64,000 nucleotides of DNA. Source: JAGVSR01 sp031413815 (GTDB taxonomy: Bacteria; Pseudomonadota; Alphaproteobacteria; Rhizobiales; Hyphomicrobiaceae). The DNA is taken from the NCBI GenBank assembly GCA_031413815.1, contig JANOFU010000093.1, forward strand, positions 7,119 to 71,118. Reading direction: 5' to 3'. Shown in pieces: positions 29,656 to 37,572 of this stretch (the stretch's first letter is position 1; the number at the start of each line of letters is the position of its first letter). Below the pieces are notes generated by a model. The model ran no database searches and had not been told where the DNA came from. It worked only from the letters and a program-made list of their open reading frames with translations. A program made the position numbers and the translations under genes.

Positions 29656-31317
29656 GTGGATGTTCCCCATTCGCCCAAAGCGATGTCTGATCTTGGCAGC
29701 GGCGTGATCAGCTGGACCGGCCGTGTCCATCACGTAGTGACAACGGCGCGAGGCTGGAAGCGGGCCGGGATCGCGGCACTCGCCGGACTTGTGTCCGTGC
29801 TGGCGATGGCGCCGTTCCACATCTGGCCCGTGCTGTTTGTGACGATGCCGGTCCTGGTGTGGTTGATTGAGCCGCTAACTGGCGAGGTGCAGTCAGCTCG
29901 GGCACCGCTCATTCGTGCTTTCAAAAACGGGTGGTGGTTTGGTTTCGGGTATTTCTTCGCCGGATTGTTCTGGGTCGGCGAAGCGTTTCTTGTCGAAGCC
30001 GACACGTTTGGCTGGCTGTTGCCGTTCGCGGTGACGCTCTTGCCCGCCGGACTGGCGTTGTTCTATGGCGCGGCAGCTGCCTTCACGCACGCGATCTGGC
30101 GGCCCGGCCTCGCCGGATTGTTGCTCATGGCCGTCGTATTCGCGGGCGCGGAGTGGCTGCGCGGGCATCTTTTCACGGGCTTTCCGTGGAACGTGCTCGG
30201 CTATGCGATTACACAGCCGCTCGTCCTGATGCAGTCCGCGTCGGTGATTGGCATTTATGGACTGACCTTGTGGGTGGTGCTGATCTTTGCGGCTCCCCTG
30301 GTTCTCGCCGTTGAACAGCGGACCACGTGGCCAGGACTTGCCATTGCCATCATTTCGCTGATGGCTTTTTCGGCATTCGGCGCGCTGTACTCCAACGGCA
30401 CGGATGGCGCATCACTCGACGGTCCGCGCGTGCGCATCGTGCAACCGAGCGTGCTGCAACGTGAAAAGTGGCTACCCGAAAAGCAGGCCGAGATTTTCCA
30501 GCTGCATCTTGATCTATCGCGCCAGAACGCCAAAGGCGAACGCGACGGCATGACGGGCATCACGCATGTCATCTGGCCCGAGGCGGCCATGCCATTCAAA
30601 CCGCTGGAACAGCCGCGCGCGCTCGAAGAAATCGGAAAGCTGTTACCGGCCGGCGCACATCTCGTGTCAGGTGGCCTGCGCGTTGAAACGGCACCTGGAC
30701 CCAATGGCGAGGCTCGAAAGCGCGCCTATAACAGCCTCATGGTGTTTGGCGCTGGCGGGAGCCTGGCTGCAATCTACGACAAAATCCATCTCGTCCCGTT
30801 TGGCGAGTATCTGCCGTACCAATCCGTGCTCGAGAGGATCGGCCTTCAACAGCTGACACGCCAGCGCGGCGGGTTCGCGACCGGGCAAACGCCGCGGCCG
30901 CTGATCTCACTGCCGGGATTGCCGCCGATAGCGGGCTTGATTTGCTACGAGGCGATTTTTCCCACCGCCGTCGTGCAAAGCTCCGAACGGCCGGGCTTGC
31001 TCATCAACATCACCAACGATGGCTGGTTTGGCAACACGACAGGCCCGCGCCAGCATCTTCACCAAACGCGCGTGCGGGCAGTCGAAGAGGGCCTGCCGGT
31101 ATTGCGGGCGGCCAATAACGGCATTTCAGCCGTGATCGACGGCAACGGCCGCCTATTGCAGTCGCTCGGCATGAACGAGCGTGGAGTTATCGACAGCGTT
31201 ATACCCAGAGCGCGTCCCGCGACACTTTACGCGCAGTTTGGCGACTGGATGTTTCTCGCCAACGTGCTTGCGTTCTTTTTCGTTGTAGCAGTGATAGGGC
31301 GCTGGCAGATAGATTGA
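29656..31317 (+). CDS. lnt: apolipoprotein N-acyltransferase
   Basis: Inner-membrane enzyme (553 aa) that adds the third acyl chain to lipoproteins. Six or more membrane helices fill the first 240 residues, followed by the periplasmic nitrilase-type domain. The catalytic Glu is in WPEAAMPF, the Lys in YDKIHLVPFGEY and the Cys in ICYEAIFP. One more helix closes the C-terminus. Starts at GTG 29656, nine bases after the preceding gene; ATG 29683 is an alternative. Confidence 0.94.
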   Translation: MDVPHSPKAMSDLGSGVISWTGRVHHVVTTARGWKRAGIAALAGLVSVLAMAPFHIWPVLFVTMPVLVWLIEPLTGEVQSARAPLIRAFKNGWWFGFGYFFAGLFWVGEAFLVEADTFGWLLPFAVTLLPAGLALFYGAAAAFTHAIWRPGLAGLLLMAVVFAGAEWLRGHLFTGFPWNVLGYAITQPLVLMQSASVIGIYGLTLWVVLIFAAPLVLAVEQRTTWPGLAIAIISLMAFSAFGALYSNGTDGASLDGPRVRIVQPSVLQREKWLPEKQAEIFQLHLDLSRQNAKGERDGMTGITHVIWPEAAMPFKPLEQPRALEEIGKLLPAGAHLVSGGLRVETAPGPNGEARKRAYNSLMVFGAGGSLAAIYDKIHLVPFGEYLPYQSVLERIGLQQLTRQRGGFATGQTPRPLISLPGLPPIAGLICYEAIFPTAVVQSSERPGLLINITNDGWFGNTTGPRQHLHQTRVRAVEEGLPVLRAANNGISAVIDGNGRLLQSLGMNERGVIDSVIPRARPATLYAQFGDWMFLANVLAFFFVVAVIGRWQID

Positions 31318-31414
31318 CCAAATGATGATTGCAGACCATGTGTTTCTTGGTGTTACATTCCGCCACTTTTTTGCTTATCGGACGGTTTCCATGGCATTTG
31401 CAGTAGACCCAAGG

Positions 31415-31443
31415 TTGACGTGAGCAGTATCCGCACCTAGGAA
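31415..31443 (+). promoter_or_regulatory. weak candidate promoter of the XRE regulator gene
   Basis: TTGACG (31415-31420) followed after 17 bases by TAGGAA (31438-31443), 24 bases before the regulator's ATG. The -35 box is good and the -10 poor. Confidence 0.3.
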
Positions 31444-31467
31444 TTGCGTTAGGATTGAGGTCTATCG

Positions 31468-31968
31468 ATGGGTAATAGGCAAGGCATGATCGCGGAAGAA
31501 AAGAACGTTCCGGGACCGCCGGATACTGACGAGCGCAACAGCTCGCGGCGCCCGAACCCGATTGATGCCCACGTGGGAACACGCGTCCGCTTGCGCCGGA
31601 TGTTGCTCGGCATGAGCCAAGAGCGGCTTGGCGAGCATCTGGGGCTTACCTTCCAGCAGGTTCAAAAATACGAGAAGGGTGTCAACCGGATTGGTGCCAG
31701 CCGCCTATTCGACCTGGCGCACGTTCTGGGCGTGCCGATCCAGTTTTTCTACGACGAAGTCCCGGCCGGTACGATGCCGGCCCACTCAGCCCCTGGCTTT
31801 TCAGATCGCCCAGCGGAAAGCTATGTCGTCGATTTCCTATCGACCCGCGAAGGACTTGAGCTGAATAAAGCGTTCGTCCGCATTCAGGACCCCAAAGTCC
31901 GCCGCTCGATCGTCGATATGGTCCGCGCTATGGCGGGCGAAGCGGGCACCGGTACTGACGGGCCTTAA
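31468..31968 (+). CDS. XRE-family helix-turn-helix transcriptional regulator
   Basis: DNA-binding protein (166 aa). An N-terminal polar region is followed by a Cro/CI-type HTH at about residues 35-90 (RVRLRRMLLGMSQERLGEH ... QVQKYEKG). The C-terminal half has no recognised domain but contains the conserved FLSTREGLELNKAFVRI segment. Members of this family lie between lnt and metK across the Hyphomicrobiales. Target genes are not evident from the sequence. Confidence 0.85.
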   Translation: MGNRQGMIAEEKNVPGPPDTDERNSSRRPNPIDAHVGTRVRLRRMLLGMSQERLGEHLGLTFQQVQKYEKGVNRIGASRLFDLAHVLGVPIQFFYDEVPAGTMPAHSAPGFSDRPAESYVVDFLSTREGLELNKAFVRIQDPKVRRSIVDMVRAMAGEAGTGTDGP

Positions 31969-32133
31969 GTCTGGCTCCAGCGGTACGGTGCTTCGCAGCT
32001 GAAAATCGCTGTGCATGACTGGACCTGACACGCTGCACTGTGCGCTGTGGCGCGCTTGACCGGCCCACCAAAGACTGCAAAACAACGGCGGCTTTCATTT
32101 GCGCCGGACCGGCGCCAACCATTGGGGATCGCG

Positions 32134-33336
32134 GTGGCTCGTAAGTCTTTTCTCTTCACCAGTGAATCGGTTTCGGAAGGCCATCCAGACAAGGTCTGTG
32201 ACCGAATCTCCGATGAGGTGGTCGATGCCTTCTATCGCGAGGGAGCCAAAGAGGGCGTTGATCCTTGGTCGCTTCGCGCGGCTTGCGAAACGATGGCCAC
32301 CACCAATCGCGTGATCATTGCCGGCGAGTATCGAGGGCCCCGTGGTGTCACCGTCGCCACCATTCAGGATCTAACACGCAAGGCTATCAAAGACATCGGC
32401 TATGAGCAGGATGGGTTCCACTGGGCCAACACCAACATTGAAGTTCTGCTGCATGGGCAATCCGCGGATATTGCCGCCGGCGTCGATGCCAAGCAGCCGA
32501 GCAATCAAGAAGAGGGCGCGGGCGACCAAGGCATCATGTTCGGCTACGCTTGCACCGATACGCCGGAACTGATGCCGGCGCCCATCTACTACGCTCACAA
32601 AATTCTTGAAGACCTCGCGAATGCGCGCAAGGCGAAGTCGGGCGACGCCGCCAAGCTGGGGCCAGACAGCAAAAGCCAAGTGACCGTACAGTATGAAAAC
32701 GGCAAACCCGTCGGTGTTACGCAGATCGTCGTCTCGCACCAGCATGTCGTTGAAGACCTGACGTCGAATCAGGTTCGCGCGATCATCGAGCCGTACGTGC
32801 GCAAGGCCCTGCCGGAGGGATGGATCTCCAAGGACACCGTCTGGCACATCAACCCCACAGGCAAGTTCTTCATCGGCGGACCAGATGGCGATTGCGGTCT
32901 CACAGGCCGTAAAATCATCGTTGATACCTACGGCGGCGCGGCACCTCATGGTGGCGGCGCGTTCTCGGGCAAAGACCCAACGAAAGTTGATCGCTCGGCA
33001 GCTTATGCGTCGCGGTATCTCGCCAAGAACGTCGTTGCTGCTGGCTTAGCGGACCGTTGCACCATTCAAGTGTCGTACGCCATTGGCGTTGCCAAGCCGC
33101 TGTCGATTTACGTCGACACGCACGGCACGGGCAAAGTGGAGGAAGCAGCGCTTGAAAAGGCCTTGGAGGCGGCAATAGACCTGTCGCCGCGCGGGATCCG
33201 CACGCATCTTGACCTCAATAAGCCGATCTATGCCCGCACGTCCGCCTACGGCCACTTCGGCCGCGCGCCAGACAAAGACGGCGGCTTCTCTTGGGAAAAG
33301 ACCGACCTCGCCGCTAAGATCAAGGCCAGCGTGTAG
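32134..33336 (+). CDS. metK: S-adenosylmethionine synthetase
   Basis: Methionine adenosyltransferase (400 aa), making SAM from methionine and ATP. It shows the three family landmarks: SEGHPDKVCDRISDEVVDAF near the N-terminus, GAGDQGIMFGYA (about residue 125), and GGGAFSGKDPTKVDRSAAY (about 285). GTG 32134 is preferred: it gives the family's ARKSFLFTSESVSEG beginning and follows GGGGA by a proper distance. An open frame upstream to 32047 is not MetK-like. No known SAM riboswitch was recognised upstream. Confidence 0.95.
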   Translation: MARKSFLFTSESVSEGHPDKVCDRISDEVVDAFYREGAKEGVDPWSLRAACETMATTNRVIIAGEYRGPRGVTVATIQDLTRKAIKDIGYEQDGFHWANTNIEVLLHGQSADIAAGVDAKQPSNQEEGAGDQGIMFGYACTDTPELMPAPIYYAHKILEDLANARKAKSGDAAKLGPDSKSQVTVQYENGKPVGVTQIVVSHQHVVEDLTSNQVRAIIEPYVRKALPEGWISKDTVWHINPTGKFFIGGPDGDCGLTGRKIIVDTYGGAAPHGGGAFSGKDPTKVDRSAAYASRYLAKNVVAAGLADRCTIQVSYAIGVAKPLSIYVDTHGTGKVEEAALEKALEAAIDLSPRGIRTHLDLNKPIYARTSAYGHFGRAPDKDGGFSWEKTDLAAKIKASV

Positions 33337-33453
33337 CAGCACATTGCGCGTTTGAAGTTGCGCGCGGCCGCGTTGAGACATTCTCTGCGGCCGCTCGGCT
33401 TTTCAGCGATCCTCTCACTGGCAGGCACACTGGAAATCGGGTATCTTTAATGA

Positions 33454-33672
33454 ATGAATGAGCGTGTCAGATCCATCTTCGCTGAAGCCCAGAAGCTCGC
33501 GCCCGCCGAGTGGGAGGAGCTTGCGGAGCTCTTGCTGGCAACGATCGAGGCCGATCCTGAGATTGAAAAAGCGTGGGCCGGCGAAATCGCCGATCGGATC
33601 AGCGCGCACGAACGTGGTGAAATGTCAGTGCGTCCAGCGAGCGAGGTTCTGGCCAAGTATCTAGCAAAATGA
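33454..33672 (+). CDS. addiction module antitoxin-like protein (orphan)
   Basis: Small acidic helical protein (72 aa) resembling the putative addiction module component family (PF09720), antitoxins normally paired with a downstream RelE/ParE toxin: 'AEAQKLAPAEWEELAELLLA' followed by a WAGEIADRI segment. No toxin gene follows. Instead the stop overlaps the trmB start (ATGA), so it is translationally coupled to trmB. Either the toxin was lost or this protein has taken another role. Family assignment is from pattern only. Confidence 0.65.
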   Translation: MNERVRSIFAEAQKLAPAEWEELAELLLATIEADPEIEKAWAGEIADRISAHERGEMSVRPASEVLAKYLAK

Positions 33673-34400
33673 ATCAACACAAGCGCGCTGCTACCTTCGA
33701 AACGCGCTTCGAAGATCACGAACTGCGATCGTTTGGCCGTAAGCGTGGGCGGGCGCTGAGTCCACGGCAGCGGGGGCTGTTCGTTGATGTGCTCCCTCAC
33801 GTCTCCATTGATCTAACGAGCCCAGCTGCTACCCCGCTGACGCACCTCTTCGAGACCCCAACGACCGGCGTCTGGCTCGAAATCGGCTTCGGTGGCGGCG
33901 AACACCTCGTTCACCACGCCGATCGCAATCCCGGTATCGGCCTCATAGGCGCGGAACCGTTTGAGGATGGCGTCGTCAAAGTTCTTGATGCCATTCACAC
34001 CAAGGCGCTGGCCAATGTCCGCCTCCACGCCGACGACGCGCGCCCCCTGTTGCGCTGGCTACCTGCCGCCTCCATCGAAAGGGCCTTCATTCTCTTTCCA
34101 GACCCCTGGCCAAAGAAGAAGCACGTGAAGCGGCGGCTGGTGTCGGCGCAAACGCTGGGGCTGTTGGCGGGCGCCCTGAAGCCGGGCGCTGAATTGCGCG
34201 TGGCAACCGACATTGGCGATTATGCCCGCACCGTCTTACTGGCCATCCGCCAACACGGTGCATTCGATTGGGCCGCCAAGTCGCCTGAGGATTGGCGCCA
34301 GCCGTGGCCCGATTGGCCGGGCACCCGGTACGAGGCGAAAGCGATGCGAGAAGGCCGCCGATGTCACTATTTTACGTTTCTGAGGCGGCCTACCGTCTGA
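33669..34400 (+). CDS. trmB: tRNA (guanine-N7-)-methyltransferase
   Basis: SAM-dependent methyltransferase (243 aa) forming m7G46 in tRNA. The SAM-binding loop is WLEIGFGGGEHLVHHA, and the catalytic/tRNA-binding FPDPWPKKKHVKRRL motif is complete. The N-terminal FGRKRGRALSPRQRGL is typical of Hyphomicrobiales TrmB. Overlaps the upstream antitoxin-like gene by four bases. Confidence 0.94.
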   Translation: MNQHKRAATFETRFEDHELRSFGRKRGRALSPRQRGLFVDVLPHVSIDLTSPAATPLTHLFETPTTGVWLEIGFGGGEHLVHHADRNPGIGLIGAEPFEDGVVKVLDAIHTKALANVRLHADDARPLLRWLPAASIERAFILFPDPWPKKKHVKRRLVSAQTLGLLAGALKPGAELRVATDIGDYARTVLLAIRQHGAFDWAAKSPEDWRQPWPDWPGTRYEAKAMREGRRCHYFTFLRRPTV

Positions 34401-34510
34401 TGCCGAAAAATGGTTCCCAGCACCAGTCTTGGTAAATCTGCACAATTCACCTTGCAATAACTGGCACTTTTGAGTATTTTATGAGTGCTCATGATCATCT
34501 CAACTCTTGA

Positions 34511-34545
34511 GAGTGGGCCCGCAAGGGTCCGCTCTTTTTCTTTTT
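34511..34545 (+). terminator. intrinsic terminator or attenuator between trmB and rimP
   Basis: GAGTGGGCCC (34511-34520), a GCAA tetraloop and GGGTCCGCTC (34525-34534) form a 10-bp stem with two G-U pairs, followed at once by TTTTTCTTTTT. This is the best-formed intrinsic terminator in the window. It ends the metK-trmB unit, or, if transcription starts upstream, could attenuate the rimP-nusA-infB operon. Confidence 0.8.
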
Positions 34546-34612
34546 GGCCCATGGTTTCTTGATCAGAGCTGCTAATAGTCTTTTGACGGACGGACGACCG
34601 ATGCAGGCCGCG

Positions 34613-35209
34613 ATGAGCGCCCCGAACGACCGATTCTTGAGTGAAACAGGACTGGCCGCGACCTTGGCCACCCTGATCGAACCTGTTGTGGTCAGCCTGG
34701 GCTTCCGGCTCGTGCGAGTCAGCATTTCAGGGCGCGAAGGCAAGACCGTCCAGATCATGGCCGAGCGGCCCGATGGGTCCATGACCATCGAAGACTGTGA
34801 ATCGATTTCCCGCCAGCTTTCGCCGTTGCTTGATGCCAACGATGTGGTGGCGGAAGCCTACCGGTTGGAAGTGTCATCGCCGGGCATCGACCGGCCCCTG
34901 GTCCGGCCGAGCGATTTCGAGGATTGGGCCGGCTACGAAGCCAAGATTGAATTGAAGCAGCCGCTCGAAGGCCGCAAACGGTTCCGCGGACGGTTGGATG
35001 GATTTGAAACAGGCGAAGTGCGCATTGAAGTCGATCTCGACCAGATTGGCCTCACCACTCTCGGGCTCCCCGTCAGCCTGATTTCGGAAGCGCGCCTCGT
35101 TTTGACGGACGATCTCATTCGCGAGGCTCTCACGCGCGCGAAGAAACAAGGTAGAACCGGATTTTCGGATGGTGCCGAGCCGGACGATTATGAAGTGGAG
35201 GACAATTGA
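34613..35209 (+). CDS. rimP: ribosome maturation factor RimP
   Basis: 30S assembly factor (198 aa). The N-terminal domain includes 'TLIEPVVVSLGFRLVRVSIS', the conserved DCESISRQLSPLLDA segment and VSSPGIDRPL, and the C-terminal SH3-like domain follows. ATG 34613 (or ATG 34601) is chosen; an earlier in-frame start at 34544 lies in the terminator's T tract. First gene of the rimP-nusA-ylxR-infB operon. Confidence 0.93.
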   Translation: MSAPNDRFLSETGLAATLATLIEPVVVSLGFRLVRVSISGREGKTVQIMAERPDGSMTIEDCESISRQLSPLLDANDVVAEAYRLEVSSPGIDRPLVRPSDFEDWAGYEAKIELKQPLEGRKRFRGRLDGFETGEVRIEVDLDQIGLTTLGLPVSLISEARLVLTDDLIREALTRAKKQGRTGFSDGAEPDDYEVEDN

Positions 35210-35211
35210 TC

Positions 35212-36849
35212 ATGGGCGTCGCAGGTGTCAGTGCCAACCGGCTTGAGTTACTGCAGATTGCAGAGTCAGTCGCGCGCGAGAAGTCCATCGACCGCAAGAT
35301 TGTGATTGAAGCGATGGAGAACGCGATCCAGAAAGCGGCCAAATCCCGCTATGGCGCGGAGAACGACATCCGCTGCGAGATCGATCCCAAGACCGGCGAA
35401 ACCAAGTTGTCGCGGGTGCTGGCGGTCGTCGACCAGATCGAAAATGAGTCGACCCAGATCATGCTGGCCGACGCTCAGAAGCGCAATCCAGATGCCAAAC
35501 TCGGCGACCTGATTGCCGAAAGCCTGCCGCCGTTGGAGTTTGGCCGCGTCGCGGCCCAAAACGCCAAGCAGGTCATTGTTCAGCAAGTGCGTGAAGCCGA
35601 ACGCGACCGCCAGTTTGGTGAGTACAAGGATCGCATTAGCGAAATCATCAATGGCACGGTGAAGCGCGCCGAGTACGGCAACGTCATCGTCGACTTGGGC
35701 CGCGCCGAAGGCATCATTCGCCGCGATGAAATGATCCCACGCGAGAACGTCAAGTACGGCGATCGCATTCGCGCCTACATCTACGACGTGCGCCGCGAAC
35801 CGCGTGGTCCGCAAATCTTCCTGTCGCGCGCCCGGCCGGAGTTCATGTCGAAGTTGTTCGCCCAGGAAGTGCCTGAGATCTATGACGGCGTTGTCGAAAT
35901 CAAGTCGGTCGCTCGCGATCCCGGCTCGCGTGCCAAAATTGCCGTGATTTCGAAGGATTCCTCGATTGATCCCGTCGGCGCGTGCGTCGGCATGCGCGGC
36001 GCGCGCGTGCAGGCTGTCGTCAACGAGTTGCAGGGCGAGAAGGTCGATATCATTCAGTGGAACCCCGATGCCGCGAGCTTCATCGTCAACGCATTGGCCC
36101 CGGCTGAAGTGTCCAAGGTCGTGCTTGACGAAGATTCCAATCGCATCGAAGTTGTGGTTCCCGAAACTCAGCTATCGTTGGCCATCGGGCGGCGTGGCCA
36201 AAACGTAAGGCTCGCCTCGCAGTTGACGGGTTGGGATATCGATATCCTAACGGAAGCTGAGGAAAGCGAGCGCCGTCAGAAGGAATTCGCTGAGCGCTCT
36301 GCTGTGTTTATGGAAGCCCTTGATGTTGACGAGGTGATCGCTCAGCTCTTGGTGACGGAAGGGTTCGCGTCGGTTGAAGAAGTCGCGTTCGTTGATTTGG
36401 CGGAAGTGACTCATATCGAAGGGTTCGACGAGAACATGGCCAACGAAATTCAGACACGTGCGCGCGAGTACTTGGAAAAGCAGGAAGCCGATCGCGATGC
36501 CAAGCGCCGGGAACTGGGCGTTTCCGACGATCTCGCCCGTGTCGCCGGTGTCACAACCGCAATGCAAGTCGCCTTCGGCGAAAACGGCATCAAGTCGCTC
36601 GAAGACTTGGCCGACTGCGCCACGGACGACCTTGTCGGATGGACCGAGCGCAAGAAGGAAAAGGACAGCGAGCCAGTGCGCCATAAGGGCGTACTCGATG
36701 GCTTTGAAATCAGCCGCAAGGACGCCGAAGACATGATCATGTCGGCGCGCGTTCTGGCCGGCTGGATATCGGAAGACGACTTGGCACCAGCGGCCACAGA
36801 GAGCGATGGCGAAGTTGACGATGAGGCAGATGCCTCACCCGGCGCTTAA
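35212..36849 (+). CDS. nusA: transcription termination/antitermination factor NusA
   Basis: RNA polymerase-associated factor (545 aa). In order: N-terminal RNAP-binding domain from ANRLELLQIAESVAREKSI, S1 domain (about residues 135-200), two KH domains (GACVGMRGARVQAVVNEL and AIGRRGQNVRLASQL), and two C-terminal helix-hairpin-helix-like repeats from about residue 360. ATG 35212 is two bases after the rimP stop. A TTG at 35206 is also possible, with GGAGG before both. Confidence 0.95.
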   Translation: MGVAGVSANRLELLQIAESVAREKSIDRKIVIEAMENAIQKAAKSRYGAENDIRCEIDPKTGETKLSRVLAVVDQIENESTQIMLADAQKRNPDAKLGDLIAESLPPLEFGRVAAQNAKQVIVQQVREAERDRQFGEYKDRISEIINGTVKRAEYGNVIVDLGRAEGIIRRDEMIPRENVKYGDRIRAYIYDVRREPRGPQIFLSRARPEFMSKLFAQEVPEIYDGVVEIKSVARDPGSRAKIAVISKDSSIDPVGACVGMRGARVQAVVNELQGEKVDIIQWNPDAASFIVNALAPAEVSKVVLDEDSNRIEVVVPETQLSLAIGRRGQNVRLASQLTGWDIDILTEAEESERRQKEFAERSAVFMEALDVDEVIAQLLVTEGFASVEEVAFVDLAEVTHIEGFDENMANEIQTRAREYLEKQEADRDAKRRELGVSDDLARVAGVTTAMQVAFGENGIKSLEDLADCATDDLVGWTERKKEKDSEPVRHKGVLDGFEISRKDAEDMIMSARVLAGWISEDDLAPAATESDGEVDDEADASPGA

Positions 36850-36880
36850 GGCCCTGAGTGATGCGGGAGGCGGAAACACA

Positions 36881-37561
36881 TTGGCGGATGGCCGCAAGGC
36901 ACGGCGATCGGACATGGAGGACGAGCCCGATGGGCCGCTTCGCCTGTGCGCCGTTTCGCGCCTTGAGCGGCCCGTCGATGAACTGATCCGTTTCGTTGCT
37001 GATCCATCGGGCCAGATCTTTGCTGACGCCGGCCACCGCCTGCCAGGGCGCGGCGTTTGGATAACGGCCGAAAAACCGGTCGTGGCGGAGGCCGTCAAGT
37101 CCAAGGCGTTTGCAAAAAGCCTGAAACGGGCCGTCACGGTCGCTGCGGACTTGGCCGATCAGGTTGACGCGCTTCTGTTGCGCCGTGCGCTGAACGCCCT
37201 GTCGCTGGCCAATAAAGCCGGGCACGTGACGCCTGGATTCGCCCAGGTCGAGGCCCTGATCGAAAAAGGGTCCGTGGTGCTGCTTCTGCATGCCGCGGAC
37301 GCCGCCGAGGGCGGGCAGGACAAGCTTGACCGCAAATTCAAGGCCATTGCCCGGGATCGCGGCCTTCCGGCCACCATTTCTACGATGTTCACGATCGAAC
37401 AAATGAGCTTGGCCATGGGGCGGTCAAATGTGGTACATGCTGCCCTCATAAAAGGCGGAGCGACGAAGAAGCTGTTGAGCGAAGCCGGGCGCCTTGAGCG
37501 CTACCGGCGGCCCGCGGCTTCTGTACTGCAGTCTCAATCGCCACCACTTCCTGAGGTTTGA
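36881..37561 (+). CDS. YlxR/DUF448 family RNA-binding protein
   Basis: RNA-binding protein (226 aa) with an N-terminal YlxR domain (LRLCAVSRLERPVDELIRFV ... LPGRGVWI) and a C-terminal L7Ae-like part (ALSLANKAGHVTPGFAQVE ... GRSNVVHAALI). This two-part form is standard between nusA and infB in alphaproteobacteria. TTG 36881 is chosen because GGGAGG lies about 10 bases before it; ATG 36806 would overlap nusA by 44 bases. Confidence 0.88.
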   Translation: MADGRKARRSDMEDEPDGPLRLCAVSRLERPVDELIRFVADPSGQIFADAGHRLPGRGVWITAEKPVVAEAVKSKAFAKSLKRAVTVAADLADQVDALLLRRALNALSLANKAGHVTPGFAQVEALIEKGSVVLLLHAADAAEGGQDKLDRKFKAIARDRGLPATISTMFTIEQMSLAMGRSNVVHAALIKGGATKKLLSEAGRLERYRRPAASVLQSQSPPLPEV

Positions 37562-37572
37562 ACGGATATCGC

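Noticed and set aside
31969..32133. Possible SAM riboswitch before metK
   Set aside because: Read for SAM-II and SAM/SAH-type conserved cores. None was recognisable, and no pseudoknot could be drawn with confidence.
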